Shown here piece by piece: positions 22,142-34,068 of a DNA stretch of 64,000 bases. The DNA is taken from NCBI GenBank assembly GCA_030035585.1, contig CM057482.1, positions 13,441,001 through 13,505,000 of the forward strand. Direction: 5' to 3'. This DNA is from Dugong dugon. Lineage: Eukaryota; Chordata; Mammalia; Sirenia; Dugongidae. Positions within the stretch are counted from its first letter, which is position 1; each line of letters starts with the position of its first letter. The notes beneath the pieces were generated by a model. The model did not search any database and was not told where the DNA came from. It worked only from the letters and a program-made list of their open reading frames with translations. Both the position numbers and the translations under genes were made by a program.

Positions 22142-22984
22142 CAAACAAGAGAGAAAAGAGAGACCCGGAGAAATTAAGTTCCATTTCATTTCCACTAATG
22201 GTCTTTTTTTAAAAAATTAATTTGTTAGAAACTCAATATATTTTTTTTAATGTTTAACTTTAAAGTACCTTGATGCAGGATTAGAATTTTAATAATTAAT
22301 AACATTAATATCTATGTTTGAGTGTTAAAATTGGATATGCTATTTAATTTCTAAACCTGAGATCTTTATTTTCTCATAAAGTGAAATATGATGGAATTAC
22401 TTGTAGGGCAGGCACAGCCTCTTGGCTTGTGATTGAGAAGGTCACTGATGGTCATAATTAAGTGTCTCTTCCTTTATGTGCTATTGTCCAGCTGAGACAT
22501 TTCTTGAATCACTTTATACTTGTCCAGTGTTTCCAAACCTGTCAATGTCAATTGCTTTTGCTTTTACCCTAACACATGTTGTCACGTAAAAACCATAAAG
22601 CTCTTCTTGTGAAGATATGGGAAACTATTATGAGTGCCCTGAGAATAAGGATACCTTCTGTGACAGTCAGGATCATGACCAGAAGCAGAATTCACCCAGA
22701 TGGACCCAATGAAGACACTTAAAGGAAGAGAAGACTTAATACAGACACGGGCAGAGTTTAGGGAGCCAACAAGAGATGCTGGGGCCTCAGAGACTAGCAT
22801 CTGAGGGAGGGAGGGAAGCTGTTACCATCCTCAGGCCTGATGGGGCAAGGGGGTAAATAGTGTTACTAGAGGCCAATGAGCTGGACCTGGGAAGAAGGGA
22901 TGCCCATCAGGAGTTGTAGTAATGAAGGGAGGCAGCCACTAAAAAGATAGGCTGTCACAGCAGGAGAAAAGAGGGTATCTTAGT
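22142..22984. other. AT-rich spacer then possible old repeat
   Basis: 22142-22660 is AT-rich with nothing recognised. 22676-22984 and 23478-23640 read like the two halves of one old repeat interrupted by the LTR. I could not name it. Confidence 0.35.
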
Positions 22985-23477
22985 TGTCTTAGTTATCTAG
23001 TGCTACTATAATAGAAATACCACAAGTGGATGGCTTTAACAAACAGAAATTTATTCTCTCACAGTTAGCAGGCTAGAAGTCTGAATTCAGGGCACCAGCT
23101 CTAAGGGAAGGCTGTCTCTCTCTGTCTGCTCTGGGGGAAGGTCCTTGTCATCAATCTTCCCCTGGTCTAAGAGCTTCACAGTGCAGGGACCCTGCTTCCA
23201 AAGGACAGGTTCTGCTCCCCGCTCTTCTTGCTTGGTAGTAACGAGGTTCCTCTCTTCTCTGCTGGATTCTCGCTGTTATATCTCAAAAGAGATTGACTCA
23301 AGATACAACCTAATCCTGTAGATTGAGTCCTGCCTCATTAACAGCATAGAGGTTAGGATTTACAACACATAGGATAATCACATCAGATCACAAGATGGTG
23401 AACAACCACACAATACTGAGAATCATGGTCTAGCCAGGTTGACCTACGTTTTGGGGGGACATAATTCATCCATAACA
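22985..23477 (-). repeat. MaLR-type solo LTR
   Basis: Begins TGTCTTAGTT, ends 'atccataaca', 493 bp, antisense to the family reading direction. Flanking 5-mers do not match, so the target duplication is lost. Confidence 0.87.
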
Positions 23478-24008
23478 GAGCGGAAGAAAAAATATGACCT
23501 CTCTCTTCCTGTTCTCAATCTCCTGCTGATGTCTTTCTTGGCAAACCTAACCAGAAGTGAGCTGGCAAGGGAGCCTGGAAGGTGTATCCAAGAGGTCAGA
23601 CTTTGGGGCCTGGAGTAGGGCAGAGAACAGATCTGGGTAGGGTGTGTATTAGGAGAAGGGGACTAGCCAGCGTACTCTCTGAGATCGAAACTAGAAAAAC
23701 AAACACATGAGGGATGCCACCAGCCAATGTACAGTAACTCTTGTTAGGTGAGTGACAGAGCTGAGTGCACCCAGGACTCCAGCCACAGTGTGTTGATGTC
23801 ATCCCTGACAAGCAGAACTGGAATGGGATTTCAGCTAAGGAAATGAAACTTCATTGAAAATTGATTTCATCGTACCCAATCTTGGAGTGGCATGGACTCT
23901 CAATATGAGTATGGTCAGCTAGTGTGAAAGAAAGAGGCTCAGTGAGCAAGATTTCAGCCATCTGTCTCCAACACTGTCCGGGGAGAAGACAGACTCACTG
24001 TAAGTCCC
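23478..24008. other. Spacer; possible right half of an old repeat
   Basis: See 22142-22984. The frame at 23596-23811 shows no domain. Confidence 0.3.
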
Positions 24009-24503
24009 TGTCTTAGTCATCTAGTGCTGCTATGACAGAAATACCACAAGTGGATGGCTTTAACAAAGAGAAGTTTATTCTTTCACAGTCCAGTAGGCTA
24101 GAAGTCCAAAGTCAGGGCGCCAGGGGAAGGCTTTCTCTCTCTCAGCTCTGGAGGAAAGTCCTTGTCATTAGTCTTCTCTTGATCTGGGAGTATCTCAGCA
24201 CAGGAACCTCAGGTCCAAAGGACGCACTCTGCTCCTGGCACTGGTTTCTTGGTGGTGTGAGGTCCCCTTGTCTCTCTGCTCTCTTTTCTCTTTTATATCT
24301 TGAAAGAGATTGTCCTAAGACACTACCTCATCTTGTAGACCTCATCAATATAACTGCCACTAATCCATCTCATTACATCATAGTGATAGGATTTACAACA
24401 CATAGGGAAATATCATAAAATGGTGGACAATTATACAATACTGGGAATCAGGACCTAGCCAAATTGACAGATATTTCTGGAGGACACAATTCAATCCATA
24501 ACA
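24009..24503 (-). repeat. MaLR-type solo LTR
   Basis: TGTCTTAGTC to 'aatccataaca', 495 bp. Flanks GTCCC and GTTCC form a 5-bp duplication with one transition. The 128-residue forward frame at 24032-24418 is an antisense reading of this LTR and is not a gene. Confidence 0.91.
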
Positions 24504-25089
24504 GTTCCCCTGCAAACCTGCCCTCAAAAAGAGATAGATGTATCAGGCTGTCATAGCTCAGCGGTACTGGCCGCAAAGACCATCCACTCCCTCCCATGGA
24601 TCTGATTCCAGGCTCCCCCAATAGCCTTATGGTTAGCATTTGACTTCTCGGAAAGCTTGCCTGTAGGGAGAGAATGTAATGATCAGTCCATGAAAGTCTG
24701 ATTCTGTTGACAGTTATAGCTCAGTGAAAATTAATAGATTGGCCTTTGGTGTATCTGATGAACTTGGAAATTCTCAATCAGGGCCCCCTCCTGTGCTTAA
24801 ATGCCCCAGCTTCCCATCTTTCAAAGGAACAATTCTGAGATGCATTCTACACGGTTCCTCAGAGGTTCCCCAGCCCGATTGAGCTGCACCTGCCCACAGC
24901 AATAACCAACTCAATATCACACCCTTTACTGGCTTTTCCTCCTTCCCTGCCTCACTGTCCCCATTCCCTCACTCCTGCTTCCTGGGATCATCCCCCTAAA
25001 AAACTATCTGCTCTCAAGTCCCTGTCGCAGGCTCTGCTTTCAGAAGAATGCAAATTAAGACACTGGTCAAACTGGCTTACTTTTCTTCC
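24504..25089. other. Spacer, nothing recognised
   Basis: No gene, RNA or clear repeat. Confidence 0.4.
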
Positions 25090-25235
25090 CCTAGAAGGAA
25101 GATACTACTATTTATTCATGCATGCATGCGTTCCTCCTTCCCCAAAGAGAAATTCAAGGCTCAGAGCAGTTAATGAACTTTCCCAGATCCATGAGACAGT
25201 AAATGACAGAGCTGAGCTGAATGGATACCAACCTA
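25090..25235 (-). repeat. MIR fragment
   Basis: 'attcaaggctcagagcagtt', 'aatgaactttcccagatcc' and 'gtaaatgacagagctgag' are in antisense MIR order. Confidence 0.7.
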
Positions 25236-25482
25236 CATAACAATCCTCAATCATGGACCGACAGAATGTCATAGAACTCTTGGAATCATCTAGTGCAGTG
25301 CATCTCAACCTTTGTTATTATTATTTTTAATTATCACCTTCCCAAAGAGCCTTTTTGACATTTTTTTCTAATCATCCTCCATGAAATTTTAATATCATAG
25401 ATATGTTACATACCTATGTTTTCTCTATAGTTAGATAGATAATATATATATATAGCTATAGAAGTATGATTGGCTAGATATT

Positions 25483-26082
25483 TGTTATAGATTGAATTTT
25501 GTCCCCCCAAAATATGTATTGTAAATCCTAACCCCTATACCTATGGTGGAGCCCTGGTGGTGCAGTGGTTAAGAGCTATGGCTGCTAACCAAAAGGTTGG
25601 CGGTTTGAATCCATCAGCTGCTCCTTGGAAATCCTATGCGGCAATTCTACTCTGTCCTATAGGGTCGCTATGAGTCAGAATCCACTCCACGGCAATGGGT
25701 TTGGTTTTGGTTTTGGTATACCTGTGGTTATAATACCATCTGGGAGTGAGTTTTCGTTGTTATGTTAATGAGGCAGTATTAGTGTAGGATGTATTTTAAG
25801 TCAATCTCTTTTAAGATATAAAAGAGCAGATTAAGCAAACAAGTGCAAACGGAGGGGAAATACATGCCACATAATCACCAAGGAACCCAGGAATAGAAGC
25901 TGAAAGGAGAGAAGGATCTTCCCCTAGAGCGGACAGAGAGAGAGAGAGACAGAGCCTTGCCCTAGAGCCAGCGCCCTGAATTCAGACTTCTAGCCTCCTA
26001 AACTGTGAGGAAATAAACTTCTGTTTGCTGAAGCCATCCACTTGTGATAATCCTGTTACAGCAGCACTAGACAACTAAGACG
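25483..26082 (+). repeat. MaLR-type LTR carrying an AfroSINE
   Basis: Starts TGTTATAGATTGAATTTTGT, ends near 'cactagacaactaagac'. It is split by the AfroSINE at 25548-25716. TATA-like 'gatataaaag' near 25817 and AATAAA near 26013. More diverged than most other LTRs here. An (AG)n-like run sits at 25937-25952. Confidence 0.84.
25536..25727 (+). repeat. AfroSINE, short form, inside the LTR
   Basis: Body 25548-25716 with tail 'tttggttttggttttgg'. Flanked by TATACCTATGG and TATACCTGTGG, a target duplication with one transition. Confidence 0.95.
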
Positions 26083-26384
26083 CTACTCATTCAGATATTG
26101 CAGATATTGTTGACTTTTTTTTTTTAGCACTTGACATAATTATTGATGGGTTGAATAACTTGAGTAGAATTAAATAATAAAATATAAACTACTTTCATTT
26201 AATTTTCAAAGCCCAAGTTACATACGAACCACTGAGAATCAAATATCAACAATATCCACAAGGTAGCCAATGGCAACCAATAGTCAGGCACAAGGCACCT
26301 CTTGCCATGTGATATGACTTCTTGATCAAGCAATTGATGGAGAAAAAGTCCTCCAATCACAGGGTCTCTAGTTACCATAGTTTT

Positions 26385-27108
26385 GTAGCACTTATCTTTT
26401 TTTTTTTTTTTAAATATTTTATTGTGTTTTTGGTGAAAATTTACACAGGAAATTATGTTCTCACTTAACAATTTCTGTACATATTGTTCAGTGACACTGG
26501 TTACATTCTTCACAATATATCAGCATTCTCATTACTTCCATTTTGGTTGTTCTGTTCCCATTAATCTAGCTTCCCTGTCCTCCCTTGCCTTCTCGTCTTT
26601 GGTCTGGCGTAAGTGTTAACCATTTGATTTCAGATTTCATTTAGATGATTATTTTGAGAAGCACAGTACTCATAGGTGATATTATTTATTCTGGGCCAAT
26701 CTCATTTAGCTGAAAGGTGACCTCTGGGAGTGGTTTGAGTTCCAAGTTTAAAGAGTATCTCAGGGCAATAGTCTCGGGGGTTCATCTACTCTCTACCAGT
26801 CCAGTAAGTCTGGCCTTTTTTTGGGAATTTGGTTTTTGTTCTACATTTTTCTCCCATTTTATCCAGGACCATTTACACTGTCCCTGGTTGGAACAGTTGG
26901 TAGTGGTAGCCAGGCACCACCTACTTCTTCTGGTCTCAAGTTAGGTGATACTATTGTTCGTGTAGACTATTGGTTCTGTAGACTAGTTTCTTCTTTGAGT
27001 CTTTGGTTGCCTTCTTTCTTTTTATCTTCAGAAATGTAGAGACCAATAGTTGTATCTTAGATGGCCGCTCGCAAGCTTTTAAGACCTCAGACGTGTAGCA
27101 CTGATCTT
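26385..27108 (-). repeat. 5'-truncated L1 3' UTR with target duplication
   Basis: The T run at 26397-26411 is the antisense A tail. The body matches the 3' UTR of the L1 at 45001-46000, block for block (for example 'atcttagatggcc', 'gcttttaagac', 'gtggtagccaggcacca'). Flanks GTAGCACTTATCTT (26385-26398) and GTAGCACTGATCTT (27095-27108) differ at one base. Frames at 26199-27039 are shadows. Confidence 0.93.
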
Positions 27109-28289
27109 GCATGCGTTTTGTGTATCTTCCATGATCTCAACGACAACGCTGTTCATTAGATACCCAAGAAGACTCAGTGAGAGAAGTTAAATACTAAAGA
27201 ATATATCTCGTCTGGTAGTTGAGCTCTGGAAGGCCACAGATCATTGTAATAAATCAAATTTCTTGCCCCTGATCCCAAAACCAATTTTTGTCTCCTTGGG
27301 CGTAATGAAAGTGCATGATTTAGTCCAACACCATCAGTTTACAAATTGGAAGGATGCTGAGGCCTAGAGAAGTGGCCATACAGTAGGTCCAAGCAGGGCT
27401 CCCATAAAAACCAGAGCTGCAGACTCTGAGTCCAAGAACTTGCTCTGGCCCTCAATTTTTGTTGGAAAAAAATAATCCTCATCTTTCTGCAGAATGTACT
27501 GTATTAAACCACATTATAGTTGCTCCCCAACCCATTTTCTGCTGGGGCATATAAAAGCAAGGAACTAATCCTATGATAGTAATTACCTGGAAATTATATG
27601 TTTATTGTTTTTCCACTTGCAGATACTACTATTTTTGAACTTTTCATTGTTCTGCTCAGTGACAGGAGTCATGCTGTCTCTACTCCCAGGGTCCCCTCCA
27701 ATCTCATGATTAGCAGACGTTTTAACTGGGGCCACCAGCGGCTGTATGGAAAGCCTCCAGGGGAGGGGAGGGAGCCTGTTTACTCAGACGGCAGGAGGCA
27801 CCCAGAAGTCTCCATCGCCCACACTCATGTGCACCTCACTCTTGACAAGAGCCTTTAATAATAAAGTGCTCTGCATCCTCCAGTCTAAATGAAGCACATG
27901 TCTATCTTTACTTGGGATACTGGGAATAGTACCCAATAGGAAGGGGCCTCATCTGCCACCAGATATATTTATATATACCCTTCAATTACAGTACGTGCTT
28001 CGGTTAATTGTCCCTTTCCTACCAGCTCTTCTTACAACAGAGAGATCCTGAACCTCGCCTATAATTATAGTGAGGAAATGTTTCTATGAGCTTTTAGAAG
28101 GGAAGCCTAAACTGGGTCAAAACATTGACTGTGGTAGGTCAGGGAGCAAAGGTCAAAGTTGACTTTACTCTGAGTTTAGTTCCAGGAGCTTTAAGTGTCT
28201 TCTGCCACCTGAGGGTTCTTGCCTGAGACTCCACCATTAGCACCTTATCCTATTGTTAATATTATAACAATTCATATTGATAAGTAGTA
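27109..28289. other. Mostly unassigned; MIR fragment at 27322-27440
   Basis: A MIR-like antisense block lies at 27322-27440 ('agtttacaaattggaaggat', 'gctgaggcctagagaagtgg'). The forward frame at 27598-27858 (86 residues) has no recognisable domain. I see no splice or CpG context to support a gene. Confidence 0.4.
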
Positions 28290-28390
28290 TCTGTGGAGGA
28301 CTTTTCAGTTTACAAAGTGCCTTCTACATGGACCATCTCATTTATCTTCTCCACAAATGCCAAAAGCAGCTTGGTGATTTGGCTGCATTC
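28290..28390 (-). repeat. MIR3-like fragment
   Basis: 'cagtttacaaagtgccttct' and 'ccatctcatttatcttctcc' resemble the 3' part of a MIR-family SINE in antisense. Confidence 0.4.
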
Positions 28391-28478
28391 ACTCAGCTGT
28401 TAAAAGTGCATCTTCTCACCCCTCCTGAAGGGACACAGGGCAAGGTGATTCCAGTCATATCTATTCTTTGGCATGGGT

Positions 28479-28527
28479 CGCTATGAGTCGGAATTGATCC
28501 ACCAGCATGTTTTTTTTTTTTTTTTTA
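28479..28527 (+). repeat. AfroSINE tail only
   Basis: Only the last part of the SINE ('gtcgctatgagtcggaattg') followed by a T run at 28510-28526. The head is absent: a strongly 5'-truncated insertion, or the rest was deleted. Confidence 0.8.
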
Positions 28528-28766
28528 AATGGATAAAGAGACAGAGCCCTGGTGGTGCAATGGTTAAGTGCTCAGCTGCTAACCGAAAGGTTGGCAGTTT
28601 GAACCCACCCAGCAGCTCTGCAGGAGAAAGACCTGGAGATTTGCTTCTGTAAAGATTGCAGTCAAGAAAACCTTATGGGACAGTTCTACTCTGTCATATA
28701 GGTTCGCCATGAGTTGGAATTGACTCCACGGCACTCAAGAACAACAGTAACAATGGATAAAGAACC
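28528..28766 (+). repeat. AfroSINE, long form, with target duplication
   Basis: Body about 28543-28751: 'agccctggtggtgcaatggt' head, 'aaccgaaaggttggcagttt', long-form block, tail 'caagaacaacagtaac'. AATGGATAAAGA occurs just before the head and just after the tail. Confidence 0.95.
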
Positions 28767-28786
28767 ACTTTACCACAATTGTACCG

Positions 28787-28992
28787 GCAGGGACAGATTA
28801 CCCAATAAGCAAGGTATGCACAGGCTTACTTGTGCTTACTTACTAATCTATAGTGCAAAATTTCACCTGTTTTTCACAATCCATGTGAAATTGTGTGCTA
28901 CAGATTAGTAAGTAAACACAAGTAAGCCCATGCGTACCTTGCTTAATGTAAGCCTGTGTATCCCTTGCTTACTGGTTAAGCCAATCCTGCTT
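28787..28992. repeat. Large inverted repeat with 61-bp arms plus a third repeat unit
   Basis: 28806-28866 and 28885-28945 are reverse complements at 53 of 61 positions, with an 18-nt loop. A third copy of the outer unit ('taagcaagg', then 'atacacaggcttaca' in reverse complement) is at 28947-28971. Its flank also resembles the reverse complement of 28787-28805. Seven of the eight arm differences are transitions. No coding content. Probably an old fold-back transposon or a rearranged one; family unknown. Confidence 0.75.
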
Positions 28993-29084
28993 GTACGGCG
29001 CATGGTAGGATGCAGGAAATGCTTCTTGAGAGAGTGAATGTATGCATCTAGCACAGGAATTTTTGAAATTATTGTTAATTTATG

Positions 29085-29310
29085 GGCCTTCTCCTGGTTT
29101 GATACATTCTCATCTCCATGCCTTGGCTGATTACGCTTGCTTGGAATGCCCCCTGGTTATCTAAACGTGCCCCTCAGCTTTGGCACAAGTTCTAACTTTA
29201 GGATCTTTTCAGAGATGCAGTGACCCTGGGGATCCCTTCCTTTTCTGAACTCCTCCAGGTGTCCTCAACAGAATCGTCAGCTCTACTTATTTAGCCTTGA
29301 CGTGGGGCTG
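29085..29310 (+). repeat. L2 LINE fragment
   Basis: 'cttgcttggaatgcccc', 'gcacaagttctaactttagg', 'ttttcagagatgcagtgacc', 'cttccttttctgaactcc' follow L2 order. Confidence 0.65.
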
Positions 29311-29334
29311 GAAACCAATTAATTACCTGCCCAG

Positions 29335-29475
29335 TCACCTAATTTAACAGATGAAGAAACAAGGTCTAAAGAGGTAAACAACCTTGCCCAAGCCCCAGGT
29401 ATTCCAGTGAGTCAATGACGGGACTGAAACCAGAATCCAGGTCTTTTGACTAGCTGTCAAGTGAGCTTCCCATTA
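29335..29475 (-). repeat. MIR SINE
   Basis: 'aacagatgaagaaacaaggt', 'aacaaccttgcccaagcc', 'gggactgaaaccagaatcc' in antisense MIR order. Confidence 0.8.
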
Positions 29476-30407
29476 TACCAAGAATAGGAAATAGGTTTCA
29501 CCAGAATTAGGAGCTTTGCTCAAGCTGTGGTGGCTGCTGAGAGTGATGCACTGAGAATGCTTATGAGGCAGTAGTAGCCCAGCTTGGTGAGAAAGAGTGT
29601 TGAGATTGTTTAGTCATGTCTGCCATGGCTGTGGGAATGAGTGTATGGGATGGGCAGTGGCTCACATTGCCGCATTTGGGATCTCTGGTTAGCCTGATCT
29701 GAATCCTCTGTTACAACTGAAGTTGTTAGCTGCCCTGTCACTATCGCAGCTCTTGGTGAATGGATTCAGGGGCAACTCTCTTTTGCTCTCACTTTTGAAA
29801 AGAACAGAACAGCTGAAGACCAGCCCCAGGGCTAGGTCAGGACCTTCCTCCTCCTCGGCTGGGTGACAGGGATATGGTGTTGCCTATCCTTCCCCACCGT
29901 CTTGTCCCCAACCCCAGGGGTGGCTTCAAAGCTTTGACCATGTGTCTGTTTAGTTAGAACAGCCTTTAAGAGACAATTTGGTAATAGGATTTCTTTTTCT
30001 TTTTTTTTTTTTTAATTCTAAGAGGGCCAAAGAAGCCTATTTGAAAGAAGGAAGGGAATTTAAGGAAAGGATCAAGCGCAAGCCTCTAACAACGTGAAGT
30101 ACTAACTGCATTGAAAAGAGAAGCAGATTTGCAAATTAGGGACAATTAGGAAAATGTTTCTCCCTTGTTGGTTTGGAAGAGTGGCTGCAAACACAGATGC
30201 CTATAGGGGCAAAACAGATAATATAAATGAGTGAATTAGCCTGGGTGTAGGGCAGCAGGGAACAGTGAGCGGGGACTGTGGCTAATTCAGAGGGCATTTC
30301 CTACCTAAAGGAGTTCAGCTTCTCAAACATTTTTGAAAACACAGCACTGGCCAAATAGAAGATGCTTGCAGGCTTCGTTTAGCTTTCGGACTGTAGACTG
30401 AAAACTC
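29476..30407. other. Spacer, nothing recognised
   Basis: T run at 29999-30014. No gene, RNA or clear repeat. Confidence 0.4.
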
Positions 30408-30613
30408 TGTTGTTGTTGTTGTCAGTTGCCATGGAGTCAATTCCAACTCATGGAAACCCCATGTGTGCAGAGTAGAACTGCTCCATAGTTTTCAAGGCTG
30501 TGACCTTTAAGAAGCAGATTGCCAGGTGTGTCTTCCGAGGCTCCTCTGGGTGGGTTAGAACGGCCAACCTTTCAGCTAGCGTCGAACGCTTAACCATTGG
30601 TGCCACCCAGAAT
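30408..30613 (-). repeat. AfroSINE, long form
   Basis: Left end 'gttgttgttgttgtcagttg' is the antisense tail. The long-form block and a degraded tRNA-like head ('accattggtgccaccc') follow. Confidence 0.88.
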
Positions 30614-31004
30614 GCCTTGATGTAACAATTACTCACTGGTTAATCCGAAAAATAAAGAAGCATCCCTGATACTCACTGGGTGGTGATGATGTTGGGTTCC
30701 GAAGGAGACTGGCAAGGCGCTCCACAACCTTTCTGATTGTTTTGGGGAACCCTCTGGGTTCTGTCCTGCTGACTCTGTGGATATCATTTCAGACTAAATA
30801 ACAACGACTTCAGGAATTGTACTGCAGAGGACAGGGAATGGTCAGGGGCGAGACTAAGCCAGGATTTGAATATGGGGCTTCCCGAAGGGTGGAGGCAGAT
30901 TTCCAAGGCAGAAGTAGAAAGATTTGCAAGTCAGATCTGCAAGGAGAAGTAAAAGGAGGAAGCTTTCTCAGAGAAGCAGAGACTAGGGAACAGCAGGAGG
31001 GACT

Positions 31005-31172
31005 GGTAATCCGTTCCTGTGGATTCTGACTTACAGCGACCATATAGGACAGCATAGAACTGCCCCATAGGGTTTTCAAGGCTGAAATTCTTATGGAAGC
31101 AGACTGCCACATCTTTCTCCCATGGAGCGGCTAGTGGGTTTGAATCGCTGACCTTTCAGTTAGCAGCCCAGC
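31005..31172 (-). repeat. AfroSINE, long form, tail slightly truncated
   Basis: 'gtggattctgacttacagcg', 'gggttttcaaggctg', 'gcagactgccacatctttct' and head 'ctttcagttagcagccc' are present; the last bases of head and tail are missing. Confidence 0.87.
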
Positions 31173-31312
31173 ACAGACTGGTAAGACCTCAGATAGGGCT
31201 GGAGTTGCGCAGTTTGGAAGCCCTGTGGGCTTACGGTACCCATAGGTGTACCCCTATGAAGAGTTTAACTTCTTGGTGCTCTCCCTTTAAACTATGAAAA
31301 AAGTCATATTTA

Positions 31313-31828
31313 GCATATGTCTTAGTTTTTTAGTTCTGCTGTAATAGAAATACCACAAGCTGGTGGCTTTAACGAACAAATTTTTTTGGAGGCTGAGAGT
31401 CCAAAGCAGGTCCTCCTTTGTCGGTAGGCGCCGCTTGGCCATCCTCACATGGCGTCTGTCTTCCCCTGTATGTGTCATGTGTCTCTGTGTCTAATCTGCT
31501 CTTTTTATAACTCAAAAAAAAAAAAAAAAAAAAAAAACCTAAACCCATTTCTGTTGCAACAATTCCAGCTCATAGCAACTCTATAGGACAGAGTAGAACT
31601 GCCCCATAGGGTTTCTAAGGAGCAGCTAGTAGATTTGAACTGTAGACCTTTTAGTTAGTAGCCAAGCTCTTAACCACTGTGCCACCACAGAAGTGATTAA
31701 ATTTAGAACTCACCCTACTTGGGTATGATCTAATTAACATAACAAAGAAAACCCTATTTCCAAACAATTACATCCACAGGTATAGGATTCTAACATGTAT
31801 TTTGGGAGGGACACGGTTTAACAGCATG
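31313..31828 (-). repeat. Older MaLR/MLT1-like LTR with AfroSINE insertion
   Basis: LTR 31318-31823: TGTCTTAGTT start, 'cacggtttaaca' end. Flanks GCATA and GCATG, a 5-bp duplication with one transition. Same older subfamily as 11866-14009. It carries an AfroSINE at 31513-31690. Confidence 0.86.
31513..31690 (-). repeat. AfroSINE with A-rich tail, inside an LTR
   Basis: A run at about 31515-31538 is followed by 'aacccatttctgttgcaac', 'ctataggacagagtagaact' and the head 'ccactgtgccacca'. Short form. Confidence 0.9.
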
Positions 31829-33178
31829 CAAGCTAAAAACTTTTTCCACTGCTATTTGAGATTCTCCCTAATTACCCAACTCCTTCAGTTTAGAGCATGA
31901 TGATGTTGTGGAGAATAAATGGGTGGGGCAGAAGGGTAAGAGTGGCCTGGCCCTCCCATTTGGAGAAAGCCGCTTGCTCTCAAGGGGATCATAATCAAGG
32001 TTTCAGGTGGCCCCTGTGAGCTGGGTATTAGAGAGGAGAGGGTGGTACTGGGAGGTCCCTGCCACATAATCCCCCTTCTTGCTAATCCACACTGGTGGAT
32101 TGTTTAACCCTTGGAAGGAGCAGCAGCTGAGGCTTGGACCGATTCAGTTCAAGGAACCTGCCTGATTTTGGCTGGAATCCTCCAAAGGAGCAGGAGTGAT
32201 AAATACTCTAACTCCCTCACAGGAGGGCTGGATGACTCAGCTCAGTGGAAACTGTAAAATGCTTGGGAAAATAGAGAGCCCTATAAATGCAAAATATTAT
32301 TATGAACTCTCCCTCCCCCACACACTCTTCATCTTCCTGAGGTGTTGTCTTTAAGAATGAGGTTAAATTATAAAGTTATTAAACTCACCAACCTGACAAG
32401 CAAGCATTTAACTGGAGCCCCAAGCCTTCTGCAAAGCAGCCCTTGGCTTTATCTTGCCTCGCTCCTCCCCTGGAAGGAGAGAGAACATGGTGCAGTGGGT
32501 CTCCGGCAGGTCTGAACCTCAGCTTCACAAATGGTGGGACTTACTCTCTCTGTCTCAATTTCCTCACCTGTAGTATGAGGTGATGACATCTCCCTCACAG
32601 GGACAGTTATTCAGAGCCTCTGAAGCTCTGAGTAACATGCAGTGGTGTTGCAGGTGAGTTTATATGTGGATGGAAAAGAAGGAAGGTCTGTTGAATTCTT
32701 AGAGGATGTTTATATTTTTGATATAATTCAGCAATTTCCCAAAGAGTAAGACTAGGGACAAATGAGCTGTGTCTCTAGTAAACTAGCACTCCTTTAATAT
32801 GAGGATGTGTTATTGTTTGCTGCAAGGGGCATGTGATAACTATCTCTTGGGCAGTTACAGACTTTGTGGCACTTGATAGCCTAAGAGGTCAAAGATCAAG
32901 ATCCAAAGAAATGGCTATATCCTGGGATTCTGATCAGTGGGACCCTTTCCCCTCCCGAGGCCCCTTTGGTGTGGTCACCAGGTGCTGCTGACTTCTGCAC
33001 CCCTCTGGGCACTTTGTCAAGCCAAGCTTTTCAATGACTGGTACATCTGCAGTCCTACTCAGCGCAGAGACGGTGAAACTGCAGCAAACAACTTGGCATC
33101 TGCTTCCTGGTGGGTTGTTGTCTAGGACACAGCAAGGGAAGAGCATGGTGACCACCAGCTTCCTGGTTGACCTACTAA
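31829..33178. other. Spacer with a MIR at about 32485-32645
   Basis: A sense MIR-like block ('aatttcctcacctgtagt', 'atctccctcacagggacag') lies at 32485-32645. Elsewhere nothing is recognised. Short frames on both strands near 32934-33155 overlap and lack domains. Confidence 0.4.
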
Positions 33179-33783
33179 GGCAGTGTCTTTGTTTCCTAGT
33201 GGTGCTGTAACAGAACTACCACAAGTGGGTGGATTTTAATGAACAGAAATTAATTTTCTTACAGTTTAGAAGGCTAGAAGTCCAGATTCAGGACATCAGC
33301 TCTAGGGGAAGGCTCTCTCTTTTCACTCTGGGGGAAAATCCTTGTCCCAATTTCTCTAGCATGCTTCTTGGTGTTCCTTGGAGATGTCCATGTAGCATCT
33401 GTCTTTCCCCCATTCATGCTTTCTTGTTTCTATGCCTTATCTGCTCCTTTTAGATCTCAAAAATTATCTCCGTAGCCACACCCTGCACTGATATGGCCTC
33501 ATTAACACAACAAAGACAACCCTACTTCCAGATGGAATTACTTCTATAGGTATCCCCCCAAAAAACCAAACCCATTGCCGAGCTGACTCATAATGACTTT
33601 ATAGGACGGAGTAGAACTTCCCCATAGGGTTTCCCAAGAGCTGCTTGTGGATTTGAACTGCCAACCTTTTAGTTAGCAGCCGGAGCTCTTAACTACTTCA
33701 TCACCAGGGCTCCATCTACAGGTATAGGGGTAGGACTTACAACACATAATTTTGGGGGACAGAATTTAATCCATAACAGGCAG
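33179..33783 (-). repeat. MaLR-type LTR with perfect 5-bp target duplication and an AfroSINE
   Basis: LTR 33184-33778, flanked by GGCAG on both sides. Contains an AfroSINE at 33554-33713 flanked by TCTATAGGTAT and TCTACAGGTAT. LTR length without the SINE is about 430 bp. Confidence 0.91.
33554..33713 (-). repeat. AfroSINE, short form, inside the LTR
   Basis: Complete short form from 'aaacccattgccgagctgac' to 'catcaccagggctcc', with an 11-bp target duplication differing at one base. Confidence 0.93.
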
Positions 33784-33824
33784 TGAGAGCTCCTGGGAAC
33801 CTGAGGTTCAGCACCACCTCTTCT

Positions 33825-33950
33825 TAATTGACTGTCCAGCTATCTGTAGGATAAAGTCCAAGTCCCAGAGCTTGCACCCCACCCCTACCCCCACAAATGG
33901 CTCAAGCCCACTGGCCCAGGATCAGCCACAGTCCCTCTGTAATATAATTT
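33825..33950 (+). repeat. L2-like fragment
   Basis: 'ggataaagtccaagtccc', 'aaatggctcaagcccactgg' resemble L2. A second L2-like piece at 34441-34660 may be its continuation. Confidence 0.5.
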
Positions 33951-34068
33951 TCTTAAAATGCTGTCTTGATCCAGTTTTGAGGCCATGGCTGGAGGCCAGT
34001 CAGTTCCCGTTCTTGAGTTGCTGATCAAGTCCACTCCAGCCACTCTCCTTATTGGGCTTTCAAATTCC

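Noticed and set aside
24032..24418. 128-residue forward frame, with similar ones at 12102-12435, 35075-35293 and 33229-33453
   Set aside because: All are the same antisense reading of MaLR-type LTRs ('VDGFNKEKF'-like starts). Their similarity comes from the repeat, not from a gene family.
27598..27858. 86-residue frame in a stretch with few repeats
   Set aside because: No recognisable domain, no splice-site support and no CpG or promoter context. It could only be revisited with transcript data.
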